This document shows positions 9,576 through 20,876 of a DNA stretch of 64,000 nucleotides, piece by piece (position 1 is the first letter of the stretch; each line of letters opens with the position of its first letter). The translations under genes were made by a program, and so were the position numbers. Under the pieces are notes generated by a model. It was not told the origin of the DNA and ran no database searches. It saw only the letters and a list, made by a program, of their open reading frames with translations. Source of the stretch: Trichomonas tenax (taxonomy: Eukaryota; Parabasalia; Trichomonadida; Trichomonadidae); contig JALKBU010000111.1 of NCBI GenBank assembly GCA_023091735.1, positions 17,189-81,188 of the forward strand, in the 5' to 3' direction.

Positions 9576-10144
9576 ACTACATTTTTTATCATTATAAAAA
9601 CTATTCGAATAATCTAATTTCAAGTCATTAAAACTTAACATATTAACTTCTGAATTGATACATTCAGGAGAAATTGAACATTTTCAACTCAAAACATATT
9701 GATGATAAAGAATTATCAATATTGAGTAAAGAATTCTTTTTTTGACGACTTTGCATAAAAAATGTTGGCATATTTCAAATGTTCCTCTTACAAATTTCCA
9801 AGTTCAATGCTGTCGGTTTTGTTTAGATAAAAATTGCAAAAATTGTGAAAATTCGAGATATAAATAACGATATCAGCAAGATCTACACGTGTATTAAAAA
9901 TGTGAAGTCTATGTAATGACATATGCGAATATATATCATGCTCGATGAGCCTCTAAAGTAATTTATATAAATAAATGAGGTGAAGGTATATTAAAAAGAT
10001 ATAAAATTGCAGCGACTGAGCTTCGAAATCAAACACAGATATCCAAATGGATGATAGATACGAAATAGCTAAAGTTGAATTTTGCTAACCAAAAAAAAAG
10101 AAAAGAAAAAAGTGTATTTTTTAGAATAAGGTTCCTTTTTTTGG

Positions 10145-10182
10145 GCCGTTTTAGAATTGAGCTTTAGAATTCTAAAAACGGC
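10145..10182. repeat. Inverted repeat with GCCG ends
   Basis: GCCGTTTTAGAATT at 10145-10158 pairs with AATTCTAAAAACGGC at 10168-10182, with one extra A in the right arm and a 9-base loop. The GC-containing ends stand out from the AT-rich surroundings. Confidence 0.7.
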
Positions 10183-10485
10183 TCAGCCGCTTACCTAGAA
10201 CTTATTGGACTATATAAAGTCCGTAGGTTATGAAAAAATTAGACCGCATAATTGATTTTGGTAACTTATTGAAAACTTGAGAGCATAAGAATTATTTCGT
10301 CGAGAGACATTAGTGAAACACGCTTTAGAAAAAATAATTGCGATATTCGGATTCAGCACACAGAATGGATTATTATACAGTATTTTGCTTATTCTAATGC
10401 AAAGGTATAGTCATCGTGGTTACTGGAAGCAATAGAATCACTCAAAAATCATACTTTTGTGTGATTCTGCCGTAATTTAACAGAA

Positions 10486-10555
10486 ACAACTGTATTTCAA
10501 TCTAATTTATACATTTCAATGCATAGATGGACAAATTGGATTGAAATATAGTTGT
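10486..10555. repeat. 23-bp inverted repeat
   Basis: The left arm at 10486-10508 begins ACAACTGTATTTCAATC. The right arm at 10533-10555 is its reverse complement with two mismatches. The loop is 24 bases. It could be a solo MITE-like hairpin. Confidence 0.75.
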
Positions 10556-11684
10556 CTATATCAATTATTAGTGATAGATATTTATTAACTGAATTATTTA
10601 AGTGTGTGGAGCACATTTGACAGTATTACATCCACATAATGCACAATAGCATATCAATAAATACTTATTTATTGTTATAAACATATAAAAATACTTTGAT
10701 TTGCGTATTCATGTAAAACTTATCAATAATATATAGTTTTCTTGCAATGCTATCACTAATTATACACAATGCAATAATATATTTAGTGATAAATAGATTT
10801 TTGGCAATATCTGCATCTAGATGATTATAGATCAACCGACAATATGTATTCTATATATAGAATATATAATAAAAAGTATGTATGGGTTATAAGACATGTT
10901 TATTCAAAGATATGATAAAAATATAAAATAGGAATATATTGAAAATCTATTATAATCTTCGAATATCAATGTAAAATTTGTCACATAGAATTGCCAACAG
11001 TAGGTGTGCGTACATTTAACTGAAACTTAAAATAAAGAATTTTTGCAATAAACTATTTCATTATAATTTGCTGTAAAATGAGAAAGAACTCTTTGTAATT
11101 AGTTGCCGTTGACACATGAATGATATTAATGACAAGATAGATATATTTACTATTGCAAAATATCGAAAATTATAGTTATGCGAATTTACTATGCATAAAT
11201 AATACAGCGTAACATAGTTGAAATAATTGTGAATGAGTTGCTTCTTAAAATCGTTTATATGTATTTCCCATATATTTTAAACTTGCATCTCTGCGACGAT
11301 TTGAGTATTTTGCATATGGAATGTGCATAAACATTTTGATTTGTATCATGTCAGTGTATCAGATCTTCTCAATACACACTGTAAAAAAAGATAAATTTTT
11401 CGAGATTTCGGTCTTACCGACAATGACGTGCTTGGATGGCGGCATTGATGCATATAGAATATGGAGCATACGTCAACAATAGATAACACCATGGCTTCAA
11501 ACTGGAACAAAGATGCGATTTGTATCTCGGTAACCAGAAAGAAAATTATGATTTTCTTTGATGAAATCAATGATATAATAGGATTTAAAGAAGAATACGA
11601 TGTTAAATCAATCAAAATGAGATTGAATAGTTTACAGTTGTGTTAAGTTGCAGAAAGGTGACACATCTCGTTAGTTTTTTTTAA

Positions 11685-12389
11685 ATGAGTGAAAAACCAA
11701 AACCAACTTTATTGAAGTATGATGTTCCTGTTTTAGACGGTGGTGATGATTGGAGATCAAGGGCTGCAAATGTTGGTGCAAAAATACCAGGTGAAACACA
11801 AGAATTGACGCGCGATGTCTTAAATAAAATTTTACCACCAAGAGAATTCCAAAGTAACAGGCAGGATCTCATTCAATACGTCAGTACAACGCCATCAACA
11901 CGCAGTGATGTGATAAAATTGCAGCAACAATTAGATTCTGAATTGCAAAAAAGGAAAGCGCGCGAAACAGGAATTTGCCCAATAAGATCCGAACTCTACC
12001 GACAATGCTTCGACGAAATAATCCGTGAAGTTACAATAGATTGTAGTGCACGTGGTTTGTTATTAGTTAAAGTTCGCGATGAAATGAGAACAACCATCAG
12101 CGCTTATCAGGCGTTATACGAATCTGCTATTACATGGGGAATGAGAAAATCAATGGAAATTGAACAAAATAAGGACGACGTTCTCACCCAGAATGCAAGA
12201 CTGAAGGAGGAAATTGCGGCTTTGCAAGCGAAAAACAAAGAACTCGAGAACAAAATCGCAAATATCGAAAAGCAAGATGAAGAATATAGAAAAGAGAAAG
12301 AGAAAGCTCATGCTGATGAAACTGCACTCTTGAAGAGGCAAACAGCACAACTCAAATCCCATATAGAGCAAATGTTGACATCAAAGTAA
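11685..12389 (+). CDS. DNALI1: Axonemal dynein light chain p28 (inner-arm light intermediate chain)
   Basis: 234 residues, close to the family length of about 250. It has the hallmark blocks of p28/DNALI1: 'LLKYDVPVL' near the N-terminus, 'ILPPREF' near residue 46, 'STTPSTRSDV' near 65, 'ARETGICPIRSELYRQCFDE' near 90 and 'GLLLVKVRDEMR' near 125. The C-terminal third is a charged coiled coil. In Chlamydomonas p28 binds the heavy chains of single-headed inner-arm dyneins together with actin, so this protein should sit in the flagellar axoneme. The stop TAA continues into TAAAT, the usual trichomonad 3' signal. The downstream gene is convergent. The identification is firm. Confidence 0.96.
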   Translation: MSEKPKPTLLKYDVPVLDGGDDWRSRAANVGAKIPGETQELTRDVLNKILPPREFQSNRQDLIQYVSTTPSTRSDVIKLQQQLDSELQKRKARETGICPIRSELYRQCFDEIIREVTIDCSARGLLLVKVRDEMRTTISAYQALYESAITWGMRKSMEIEQNKDDVLTQNARLKEEIAALQAKNKELENKIANIEKQDEEYRKEKEKAHADETALLKRQTAQLKSHIEQMLTSK

Positions 12390-12801
12390 ATTTATTTGTT
12401 TTCTACTGTAAATACGCCTATATTTCATCCAGCTGATATTACACCTATATTTACAATATTTTATATAAAATAGCAAAATATATTTTTGAACTTTTACAAG
12501 TTTTAAAATTAAGAAAATTCCTTTATAACAAAATCTTAAGTTCAGATAATTTTGTTGATTTACATTAATAAAAATGTTCAAAATCAATTAAAGAATTACC
12601 TGAAGTATAATTTTTGAAGTTAAATACGACTCATGATTCAAAACATCATTTTAGGGGTGGAAATAATAAATTATTGAGCTACGAAGGCTGAACCCAAGTT
12701 TAGATTATTCAAGGTTAATAGAACTTCATGTTTACTTTCAATGCTTTGTGCAATAGCCATAAAAATAGGTAGTCTATTAAATACAGTGTTATCTGGAGTA
12801 T
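12390..12801. other. Convergent intergenic spacer
   Basis: About 410 AT-rich bases between the 3' ends of the p28 gene and the ARL3-like gene. Nothing recognisable. Confidence 0.5.
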
Positions 12802-13314
12802 TTAATTAACATTTTGACGAAGCCAAGCTAATCCGTCTTCAAGGCCTTCCGTTGTAACAGCAGAGCATCCCTGTATCTGCCAGTTTCTATTTCTAATGTT
12901 GTGGAGCTCTAATTCGATCGCGATATCATCTGGATTCTTTGCAGTAGCTAAATCCTGCTTATTTGCCAAAACAAGGACCGGAACACCAGCGAGCTTCTCC
13001 TCCTGAAGGAGCTCAGCGAGTTCAAAACCAGTCTCAGCCATACGATGCGTATCAGCACTATCAATAACCCAAACGATTGCGTTAATTTTGTCGTAATAAG
13101 AGGCCCAGTACGATCTAAGTGCCTTCTGGCCGCCAACATCCCAAATGTTGAACTCGTAGTTTCCTGTCTTCAGCTGTTTAACATTGAATCCGCGTGTTGG
13201 AGCGACGTTGTCTGGATTTTCTTTTGACAAAGCCTTCAGTATCGTCGTCTTGCCGGCGTTGTCGAGTCCGAGGAACAATAATTTCCTTTTAACGTAACTT
13301 TGTGAACCTCCCAT
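12802..13314 (-). CDS. ARL3: ARL3-type small GTPase
   Basis: 170 residues. G-domain motifs: GLDNAGKT at 16-23 (P-loop), Thr40 in the switch-I 'PTRGFN', DVGGQ at 59-63 (switch II), NKQD at 118-121 and CSA at 150-152. Outside these, 'MAETGFELAELLQEEKLAGVP' and 'NWQIQGCSA' match ARL3 better than ARF1 or ARL2. Gly2 is present. ARL3 releases lipid-modified cargo inside cilia and flagella through UNC119/PDE6D-type carriers, and is activated by ARL13B and switched off by RP2. The leader is tiny: an initiator-like TCACTTT ends only two bases before the ATG. Stop TAA reads into TAAAT. High-bias codons suggest good expression. Confidence 0.92.
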   Translation of the reverse strand: MGGSQSYVKRKLLFLGLDNAGKTTILKALSKENPDNVAPTRGFNVKQLKTGNYEFNIWDVGGQKALRSYWASYYDKINAIVWVIDSADTHRMAETGFELAELLQEEKLAGVPVLVLANKQDLATAKNPDDIAIELELHNIRNRNWQIQGCSAVTTEGLEDGLAWLRQNVN

Positions 13315-13316
13315 TT

Positions 13317-13335
13317 AAAGTGATAGACCCTAATT
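13317..13335 (-). promoter_or_regulatory. Initiator TCACTTT plus AATTAGGGTCTATCA
   Basis: On the coding strand the order is AATTAGGGTCTATCA overlapping TCACTTT, then AAATG of ARL3. The same 15-mer occurs, inverted, before the MYCBP-like gene at 59767-59781. Confidence 0.5.
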
Positions 13336-16241
13336 TATTTTTTTGTTGTTTACACCCAATTCGTTTATTTGGGGTGAATTTAACCTTATCGTAAGTGCAA
13401 CCCCCTCTTTTCATTCCTAAACATTTCATCTCTTTGAAAATCAACGTTTGTAAGTAAGCCCATAAATACACTGACTTATAGTGTAGATAGTTCTTGTAGA
13501 AGGCATAACAAAATGAATTTCAATGAAATTGCAAATTTGGAAATTTTTGTATTTTAAAATCTGAATTGGTCTGGTTTCTACAATATCAATTCGAAGCTTT
13601 ATATTGAATTGTAGGTAATTTCATTGCTTATCAATCAAATATTTTTAAAAAAAGAACATTGAGTCATCCAAAGAGTTCCTCAAACATTGAAAAAGATTAC
13701 AAATCATCATTAAGGCATCCAAAAAGATAATGACCTTTTAAAAGCGTTATTAAACTTTCATGATAATTATAATTCATCAATATAGTTTATCTATAAGCCC
13801 AATCAAAATCAACATTCAATTCATTTCGAAGTATTGCCATATTGTTTTAAACCACAAAGTAATCATTTATTCTTCAATAAAATTCCTATAAATTTTGTTT
13901 TATGTTTGCAATCAATTCAATATAATGTAATTTTGATTACTTATATGAATGTTGATTATAATGCAGAACAAATATGTATATGTATGTGAATATTTAACCG
14001 GAGTTTTTTTATAATGAAATTTTAAAATTATTTTCATGAGTAAATCATTTTCCTATAAAATATGGATATCCCTAATGAGATAAGTAATATTAAAACAGTA
14101 TTCATGAATTACAAATCCTTCCAATATCAAAAATTAGATCTAATCATTGAGAATGACAAAGTATTATGATGCACAGGTATTCACTTTCGAATATGCATAA
14201 TGCATATATTGGAAATCACTTTCTCATCCTTTAATATTCATTCTTATCATATCATAACAGAACTGCATGCAACACAGTGATACCCAACCACGCATTATTT
14301 AATTCTGTATTATGTTTATTTCTTCAAAAAACACTTTTTATTCCAAAAAGAAAAAAGTGCATAACCTCATTCGAACTTAATACCTGCAGAAATATCAATC
14401 ATTTTTAAAAAAAGCCAGATGAACCAACCTTTTTAAAACACATTAGCGTTGTTGCAATAGGATGATTCATTCAATCTAACAGCGTCTGACACCACATTGT
14501 ATGTTTATTTTATAAGAATCAAACGATAAGACTGAAAAAGGAGTCTAAATGGGATGCTGTGATGCAAATATTACAACGATATCTCTAGAAGTTTGCTTTA
14601 TTGGAGGAGAAGACAAACTGATATTAATACAACAGCTCTAGCTGGAACTGATGGATTTGGTTCCTCCGGCAAGTAAAATTATTTATTTTTTTTTTTCAAT
14701 CTCAAAATATCATCAAAAATATTTTTAAAACCATAATCAATATGATTAAATATTCTTTTCTTTCATAGTTGATTTATTGAAATATTCGATTACAAATATT
14801 ATTCATTTTTTCAAAAATTCAAGTTTGATCTATGGAAGTTAAAATTTATATTGAAATACTTGTAGGTATTCATTTTGTAATGTGAAGAATGTTGATTGTC
14901 GATGAAAAAAATGTGAGATTTTAAAAGAGGAGAAGACAAACTATACCGAAAATTTTTGATATAGTTTGTAGTTTTGGGGAAGGAAGAGGTTTAGAGGAAT
15001 TTCTAAACATCTATTATCATAGATAATTTCTTCTGATGAATATATTGAGTTTTGAGTGAATTTTATCAACTATATTGGATATCAAAATATGAGATTCCAA
15101 CTTGATTTTGCAATATTAAGGAAATAGCTTTTGCTTGTTGTGTGTTACATGATCAACGGTTTAAATTCCTCCAAACACAATTTTTCAAGATTATCTGATC
15201 TCTGCATAATGGCTCATGTTGTTATTCTTCAATTCAATCAGTATTGTCAGATACTATTTGATGTGTTTAATATGCAGGTAATGTGTTTAATTCCATATGT
15301 AGAAAAAAGATGTAGATTTCAAAGCATTATTTTGACAAATCAAGATTTGAAGAGGGATATCAAACTGTTAAATAGATATATGAATATTATATAGTGTGTA
15401 TAATAGATGGAAAGAATGCAACAAAAATATATCATTGCATTGTCGAGATACACTCTAAATTAATATCTCAAAAGTGACTGAATCACGATGTGTTATTTGG
15501 AGTGCATCACATCAAGAAGATCATAAGCAGCATATCGGTTATTATACTCATATACTATAGTACTGTTATATACTTTTGCATCAAGTTGTATATTGTTGTT
15601 TCCTTTGTATAAATATTTGTGCTAATGTACATTCTCCCGATGGTAGAATTATTGATATTGATTAATCCATGAAATCATGTGTATTTAAGAAGTCTACATG
15701 CTATTCAAAGATACCTTATTACATGCATACAGTTTTTGATGGTTTATTATAATATTTTATGAAAAATATGTAATATCTTATATTTAGAAGAGTGATTAGG
15801 CATTTCTTAACATGAAATACTAAATTCTAGTGTATGTAGAGCATTTATTTATCATAAATATCTAATTATAACATATAATTAGATTCATCAAATAAATATC
15901 ATATGCTATGTCAGATTAAAAGGAACGCCATACTACTCATATGAGAGTGTGTTATTTGTGCGCTTTCACAAGTCTCAAGTTCAGAAAAATAAAAAATTAT
16001 TTTCTCAAGTCTCTTATTTCATAACATATGTACTTGGGTGCATGCTTTCGCATGCTGCGTTGAGTAGCCAACATGTATATGATAAACATTTACAACATCA
16101 AAAGTTATAATCAAATACATCACTGTTAAGTAAAGATAATGTGAAAAAATAACCTTTATCCTTAAATTGGAATACAACGCCTCCATGCGAAACTCAGTCT
16201 AACAAAAGCAAAATTTCACAAATCTATCGAGAAAATTTTCG
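13336..16241. other. 2.9-kb AT-rich gene desert with remnants
   Basis: No intact gene. A short frame at 14549-14630 starts MGCCDAN, like a lipid-anchored N-terminus, and stops after 27 codons; the downstream piece 'ALAGTDGFGSSGK' is in another frame. An 87-codon frame at 15131-15394 lacks any recognised motif and starts at TTG. An AT-rich hairpin TCTAATTAT/ATAATTAGA lies at 15861-15883. I regard the region as decayed gene copies. Confidence 0.4.
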
Positions 16242-16249
16242 TCACTTTT
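16242..16249 (+). promoter_or_regulatory. Initiator-like TCACTTTT directly before ATG
   Basis: TCACTTTT abuts the start codon at 16250. If transcription starts at its A, the leader is only about six bases, as seen for many trichomonad genes. Confidence 0.6.
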
Positions 16250-17608
16250 ATGCTGAAACCTTCTGATGATTCCATCGCTAATTTGGAAAACAAAATTAAA
16301 CAAGGTGAAAGCATTTTCGACTCCATTGTGACCCATGAATCGTTTATACATCTTTGGGACTATGGAGATACACAATTAACAGAATTTATATTGAATAATT
16401 ACGAAAAAGTACTTGTAACATCTATATATCTCGGTACACCGAAGATTGAAGTCATTCAATCATGTTTATCAATCATTTATTCGATTCGATCCAAGATGTC
16501 GATTCCAAGACTGATTGAAGCGAACGCGTTTGAAATTCTTGTCAAAACTGCACAAAATCTTCTAAATGAGTCGCGAGGAACACAACATTTGTATTTCGTC
16601 GTTATGGGAAACTTATCAAATTGTGCAACAAAATTGTTGCCTTGCTTTTCGACTGAGAGCTATATGAGAGCGCTTCTTAAGGCTATAACTATTACAGAAT
16701 GTTATGATTTTATCTTTAACTTGATAAATAACGGAAATGTTAACCATATCTTGACGGATATTAGATTTATTTCGATTCTAGTTGAAGAAATCATTAAATT
16801 TGGCTCAACAATGAAATTTGCACAACAGATTTTCATATTTGCGATGAATACACCGCTTGTTTCCGAAATGAGATTCGCTTTGATCAGAAACAACAGCTTC
16901 TCGTATATTATTAAGACAGTAATCAATACTCCAAACACAAATACGTTAGTTTTTATAAGAAAAGTTTATAAACTTTCAATATCGAAACAAGATAACAATT
17001 GGGATCAAGTATCTCGAATTGTAGAAGAAAATTTGCCAACGCTTATCAGTATTGGCCTTGAAATCCCAGTATTTAACAGTATTCTTGAACAAATAACAAG
17101 ATTAACATGTGATGTATTTTCGAAGACAAAAGATGACTTCTTTTTAATAGACAAACTATTTCAGCGCCTTTCGAACGACTTCTTTGAGCAGAAACACAAT
17201 ACGTTCCTTCATAATTCCTTTTTACAGTTGATTGAAACATATAACACAACAAAAACGCTCAGCAAATCTCTTATTAAAGCAAGCAAGTTGTTCGATAAGG
17301 TGTATGGAGTTCTCACTGCTCCTGATGATGGCACAGCTGTGTATTTCGGCCAAGTTAGGCTCATTGCTCTGATAATCAGTCCTTTCTTTAAATCGAAGTC
17401 TATAAAGGAGATTGATTGGAAGAAAGAAATGAACAAACTTCAGGCCAAAGAGAAGATAATAAAGAAATCGTATGGCGGATATGTTCTGAACTCGTCATGG
17501 CTTTCAGAGGTCCACTCAGATTTTATTATATTCTCTGTTATCATTGCTATTTTAATTTTGATTGCTACTATTTTCTTGTTTGTTAGGTTGCGGAATAGAG
17601 TTATGTAA
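16250..17608 (+). CDS. Tail-anchored helical-repeat protein
   Basis: 452 residues, mostly alpha-helical with armadillo/HEAT-like spacing, and one C-terminal transmembrane helix (residues ~423-445, 'FIIFSVIIAILILIATIFLF') followed by a short basic tail 'RLRNRVM'. No signal peptide, so it is probably tail-anchored in the ER or another membrane with the repeats in the cytosol. The N-terminal part ('LWDYGDTQLTEFILN' near 35 and 'VMGNLSNCATKLL' near 123) faintly recalls SAAL1-type armadillo proteins; that is weak. The start is fixed by the abutting initiator motif. Stop TAA runs into TAAAG. Confidence 0.8.
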   Translation: MLKPSDDSIANLENKIKQGESIFDSIVTHESFIHLWDYGDTQLTEFILNNYEKVLVTSIYLGTPKIEVIQSCLSIIYSIRSKMSIPRLIEANAFEILVKTAQNLLNESRGTQHLYFVVMGNLSNCATKLLPCFSTESYMRALLKAITITECYDFIFNLINNGNVNHILTDIRFISILVEEIIKFGSTMKFAQQIFIFAMNTPLVSEMRFALIRNNSFSYIIKTVINTPNTNTLVFIRKVYKLSISKQDNNWDQVSRIVEENLPTLISIGLEIPVFNSILEQITRLTCDVFSKTKDDFFLIDKLFQRLSNDFFEQKHNTFLHNSFLQLIETYNTTKTLSKSLIKASKLFDKVYGVLTAPDDGTAVYFGQVRLIALIISPFFKSKSIKEIDWKKEMNKLQAKEKIIKKSYGGYVLNSSWLSEVHSDFIIFSVIIAILILIATIFLFVRLRNRVM

Positions 17609-17639
17609 AGAATAAATGTGTGTTTTTATTTTTATATAA

Positions 17640-18510
17640 ATCAATATTTGTTTTATGATGCGTTGTTCATCACTGTGAATTGCATTTTTCTAACGAAGTT
17701 AATATATTGATTCTCTCCAACAGATTGGCATCCATTATTCAGATGATCTTGTTGTATCAAAGATATTCCAGCATAGCCATTTCCTTTATTTATTTTATGA
17801 TACATATCTCAATCTACAACAAGATCATTTTTTGAAATAAATCTGATGTGGTCACATTTATTAATAGTTTGATGATATAAGAAGCTATATCCTCCGCCTC
17901 CACTATAGAACGTTTTGATTCTGCCTTCATATAGTCCTCCACCTCCAGCTCCCTGATTGTAGTTACCTAACTTAAATCCATTTTCCCCAAAACCAAAAAA
18001 ATGTTAGTTCAAATTCCTCTCCATTGAATGAAGATGAGGGAGTGTAGACACAATTAGTACCACATCCTCCCGATCCACCTGCTATAATAAACTTGTCATT
18101 CAAATCTGAAGTTCTAAAGTCGGTTGCACCACCTCCTGGATAGAAGGAGTATCCATCACCTGTATAGGTGTAGTTCCCACCTCCATTGAATCCCCATTCA
18201 ATCCTTCACCTTTTCCACCAATAAAAAGCTGTATCTTTAAATCACGTGGAAACGAAATATAAGCATATGTGTATCCCCCTCCTAATCCATTATATCCATT
18301 CCCTCCCCAAGCTTCAAAAATATAGTCTCCTTTTTTCATATTTAATTTTATTCCTGTACAGTCAGATGAATTGCCACATGGGAAGATAAACTTACAGACA
18401 GTTCTTCCGCATGTTGGATAATGAGCAACTTTAGATTCATTAATGAATTCATATGATCCAAAAAATGCTGTTTCATATTCAATAGACAGACTTAGAAACA
18501 GTAAAAACAT
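17640..18510 (-). pseudogene. Decayed glycine-rich secreted or surface protein
   Basis: Starts with a signal-peptide-like 'MFLLFLSLSI' and a Cys-containing stretch ('YPTCGRTVCKF', 'CGNSSDC'), then enters the glycine-rich domain: 'FEAWGGNGYNGLGGGYTY', 'LFIGGKGEG'. The frame breaks near 18190. In another frame the domain goes on with 'GGGNYTYTGDGYSF', 'GGGATDF' and 'IIAGGSGGCG', breaks again near 18000, and resumes with 'GAGGGGLYEGRIKTFYSGGGG' down to about 17820. At least two frameshifts are needed, so this copy is dead. It is the same family as the fragment at 4471-5214. Confidence 0.75.
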
Positions 18511-18611
18511 TATTGCATAAGAAAATTATTTTAACATTTCTTTATTCACGATGGAAAACATAAAAAGAAGCATGTTATATAAAAATGCCACTTAAGGTTA
18601 AACAATAAGAG

Positions 18612-18620
18612 TCACTTTTT
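18612..18620 (+). promoter_or_regulatory. Initiator-like TCACTTTTT
   Basis: TCACTTTTT sits two bases before the ATG of the glycosyltransferase at 18623. It supports that ATG as the start. Confidence 0.6.
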
Positions 18621-18622
18621 AA

Positions 18623-19567
18623 ATGAACATGAGAAGCAAAAGAAGGCGAAAATTCGAACAAATTTATTATATTGTTTCAATTGCAGTCATCATTGAAATA
18701 TTAAATTCCATTCAGCCACCGATATACACCAAAAATAAGCCTTTTGATCCAGAAATTTTAATATCCATAAATTGCAACAATCCAAATTGCCAACGTGCAT
18801 ATTATAATTACAAGAAGTGGGGGATAAACTTCATGAAGAGATATCCGAAATCGAAAGTTATGCTCACATCAATAAATAATTCGATTGCTCCAAACATTGT
18901 TATTACATCTGAAACGATACCTGATAAGATAGAACATAGGCAGATGTATCACAACAATTTTGCCCTTTATAAATATTTCTTGAAGACGAAGTACAAATAT
19001 CTTTATCGATGTACTGAAGATGTTTACGTCGATGCCGAAAATCTCATCAAATCTATCTTTGACATCAAGATGAGAAAGATGCAATATGTATTTTGCGGAC
19101 AGTATGTTCCAGCGAAGGATACGAAACGAGGACAGTTTGGATTTATGCATGGTGGATCTGGATGGATAATGAATAAGGAAGCAGCTCGATATTGGCAGAG
19201 GAATAAGAAACAATTTGATGCTCTTTGGCAGTTTCATTGGAATGTTGGTGACGATGTTATTGTAAATGAGTTCTTCGAAATGATTAATGCTTCTCTAAAT
19301 GATTTGCATTTAGATAATTTCATGGGTTGGCCTGTTAGATATGACGATATTTTTATTCTTGATAAAAAAGAATGGACTAAGTTTGGCAGTTGTCCGCCAA
19401 TGGAAAATGAGTTTAGTCATCCAATACCTGTAAAAAGAATAGCTGCATGGCATTCAGGTCTTCCTGTTCCATACATATATGAGCATGCAGACCAAATAAT
19501 GAGAGATGCACCAGAAAATTTATTCATCATGGCAAATAATAGCTATTCTATTCTCTGTTATAAATGA
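18623..19567 (+). CDS. GT31/Fringe-like type II glycosyltransferase
   Basis: 314 residues. A basic N-terminus is followed by a membrane helix at ~12-30, the type II Golgi topology. The catalytic domain shows 'YKYLYRCTEDVYVDAENL' near 124-141, where EDVYVD takes the place of the DxD metal and nucleotide-sugar site. 'HGGSGWIMNKEAARYW' follows near 176-191 (the GGAGW/GGSGY motif of Fringe and beta-3-galactosyltransferases), then 'VGDDVIVNEFF' near 208-218 and an 'AAWHSG' block near 273. It probably extends surface glycans; the sugar is not predictable. The first Asp of the usual DDD is Glu here, as in some active GT31 members. The start is supported by the initiator-like motif. Length fits the family. 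Confidence 0.8.
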   Translation: MNMRSKRRRKFEQIYYIVSIAVIIEILNSIQPPIYTKNKPFDPEILISINCNNPNCQRAYYNYKKWGINFMKRYPKSKVMLTSINNSIAPNIVITSETIPDKIEHRQMYHNNFALYKYFLKTKYKYLYRCTEDVYVDAENLIKSIFDIKMRKMQYVFCGQYVPAKDTKRGQFGFMHGGSGWIMNKEAARYWQRNKKQFDALWQFHWNVGDDVIVNEFFEMINASLNDLHLDNFMGWPVRYDDIFILDKKEWTKFGSCPPMENEFSHPIPVKRIAAWHSGLPVPYIYEHADQIMRDAPENLFIMANNSYSILCYK

Positions 19568-19604
19568 TATATTATTTGTTTGTATTAGAAATATAGTTTT
19601 TATT

Positions 19605-20062
19605 TTATATAGCATTAATTAGTGATATAAACTCTAAGTATCGATAAGCTCTTTGATCAAACAGGTTCGTTGCATGTGACATCATGTCCAATTTCCTCGC
19701 CCAGGTCATTATAGAATCGAATGGAAAAGCATTCATTTTTGTAAGATAAATCGTAGAGTTGTAATCCACAAGGATTTCAACAGTTCCATAACCAGGTCTT
19801 ATATTATTATTTTGTATAAAGCATTTTGCAATTCTAATTTGTTCTCCTGTTACACAAAAGCTATTTGATTCGATCGAATTTCTATAATGATTTTGATGAT
19901 TTCCCACTATACTATGCGCTCTAATATATAGTGTTTGAATTTCTAAAATTGTTTCATAACCCGAGTTAATTATCCAATTAACAAGTCGCATATCACTACC
20001 TTGTAGAACACCAAAGAGAAGACATTCTGCATTTAATAGACATAGCGATTGGTTTAAATATT
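19605..20062 (-). pseudogene. Unrecognised gene remnant
   Basis: The frame is open from just after a TGA near 20065 down to the TAA at 19605. An internal Met at 19991 is not clearly the start, because the upstream codons ('LNAECLLFGVLQGSDM') look coding. The product has 'VTGEQIRIAKCFIQNN' and 'TIYLTKMNAFPFDSI' but no known motif. It is probably a 5'-truncated copy of a longer gene. Confidence 0.4.
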
Positions 20063-20228
20063 TTGGTGGACCTGAGTATCAACCAAGAAAAAAAAACAAT
20101 ACATAGATTTAGCATCTTTTAATGGAGATTTTCAACAATTTCATTTATTGATATTTCATATGGCGTAATTAGGGTTTCTTCCAATAGCCCAAAAACTAAT
20201 TTCTTAGTTGAGATAACATTATTTTTAT

Positions 20229-20405
20229 AATGGCAAAGAAGGAGGAGCAATTTATTTTTATTATGGAAAGACTGTTCAGGACAGAATTTGCTGCAGAGGA
20301 ATCAAAAATCCAGGATATGGAATTCATTGTAGAGTTTCAACTCCATATGAAAATGGAGTTTTCAATAAAGTTGTATCAATATCAGTTGCAAATTGTGGAA
20401 GATGA
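20229..20405 (+). pseudogene. Fragment of a surface protein
   Basis: The likely coding frame begins NGKEGGAIYFYYG at 20229 and ends at the TGA at 20403-20405; the ATG-initiated frame next to it is a shadow. GGAIYF recalls the GGAI repeats of polymorphic-outer-membrane-protein-like surface proteins. No start codon and no membrane segment, so a broken piece. Confidence 0.4.
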
Positions 20406-20876
20406 TGAATAATGACTATCTTTCACACCTTAGCTCATTAAATGCAACATTGTTAAATCAATCGGATGTTTAAGTTGAATCCAAATTCAATAATTTTGAC
20501 TTTAATACAGAAATATCTCTTTTGCAAGACCTATAAAAGAAAATGTTCCATAAAATAACAACAAAAAGCTATTATATAAATTTACAGCTCGGATTGTCAT
20601 TTATCATAGATTTTGTAATATTTACTTGTCAGATTTAGCACTTTTCGTTAAAATTTATCAAATCACAAAAATTGTTTTTTCTTCAGGGTTTTTACAGTGT
20701 ATCTATTAGTTAAAAGTGAAATTGCTAAGATATTTAGGGCAATTTTACAAAGTAGCAAAGTAATCATTATATATTTTAAAGATCTAGAAAAATAATTTGT
20801 AATTTTCTATTTTTATAAAATCTTCCGAAATTTTTATCTGCAATTTGAATAAAAAATAAAAACCGAAAAATAAAAA
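20406..20876. other. AT-rich upstream region of the 1623-residue gene
   Basis: No gene. The last 60 bases before the ATG are almost pure A/T with repeated AAATAAAAA blocks. No TCACTTTT motif was seen close to this start, unlike several neighbours. Confidence 0.5.

Larger units (their letters stand above)
9576..11684. other. 2.1-kb AT-rich intergenic region with inverted repeats
   Basis: No supported gene. Overlapping short frames at 11346-11646 on both strands have no recognisable content. Two inverted repeats stand out and are listed separately (10145-10182 and 10486-10555). Confidence 0.5.

Noticed and set aside
15861..15883. AT-rich hairpin TCTAATTAT/ATAATTAGA
   Set aside because: Short and purely A/T-type stem, expected by chance at this composition.
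17743..17828. Perfect 14-bp inverted repeat ATGATCTTGTTGTA
   Set aside because: Arms are 58 bases apart inside decayed coding sequence and no border features exist; probably chance.
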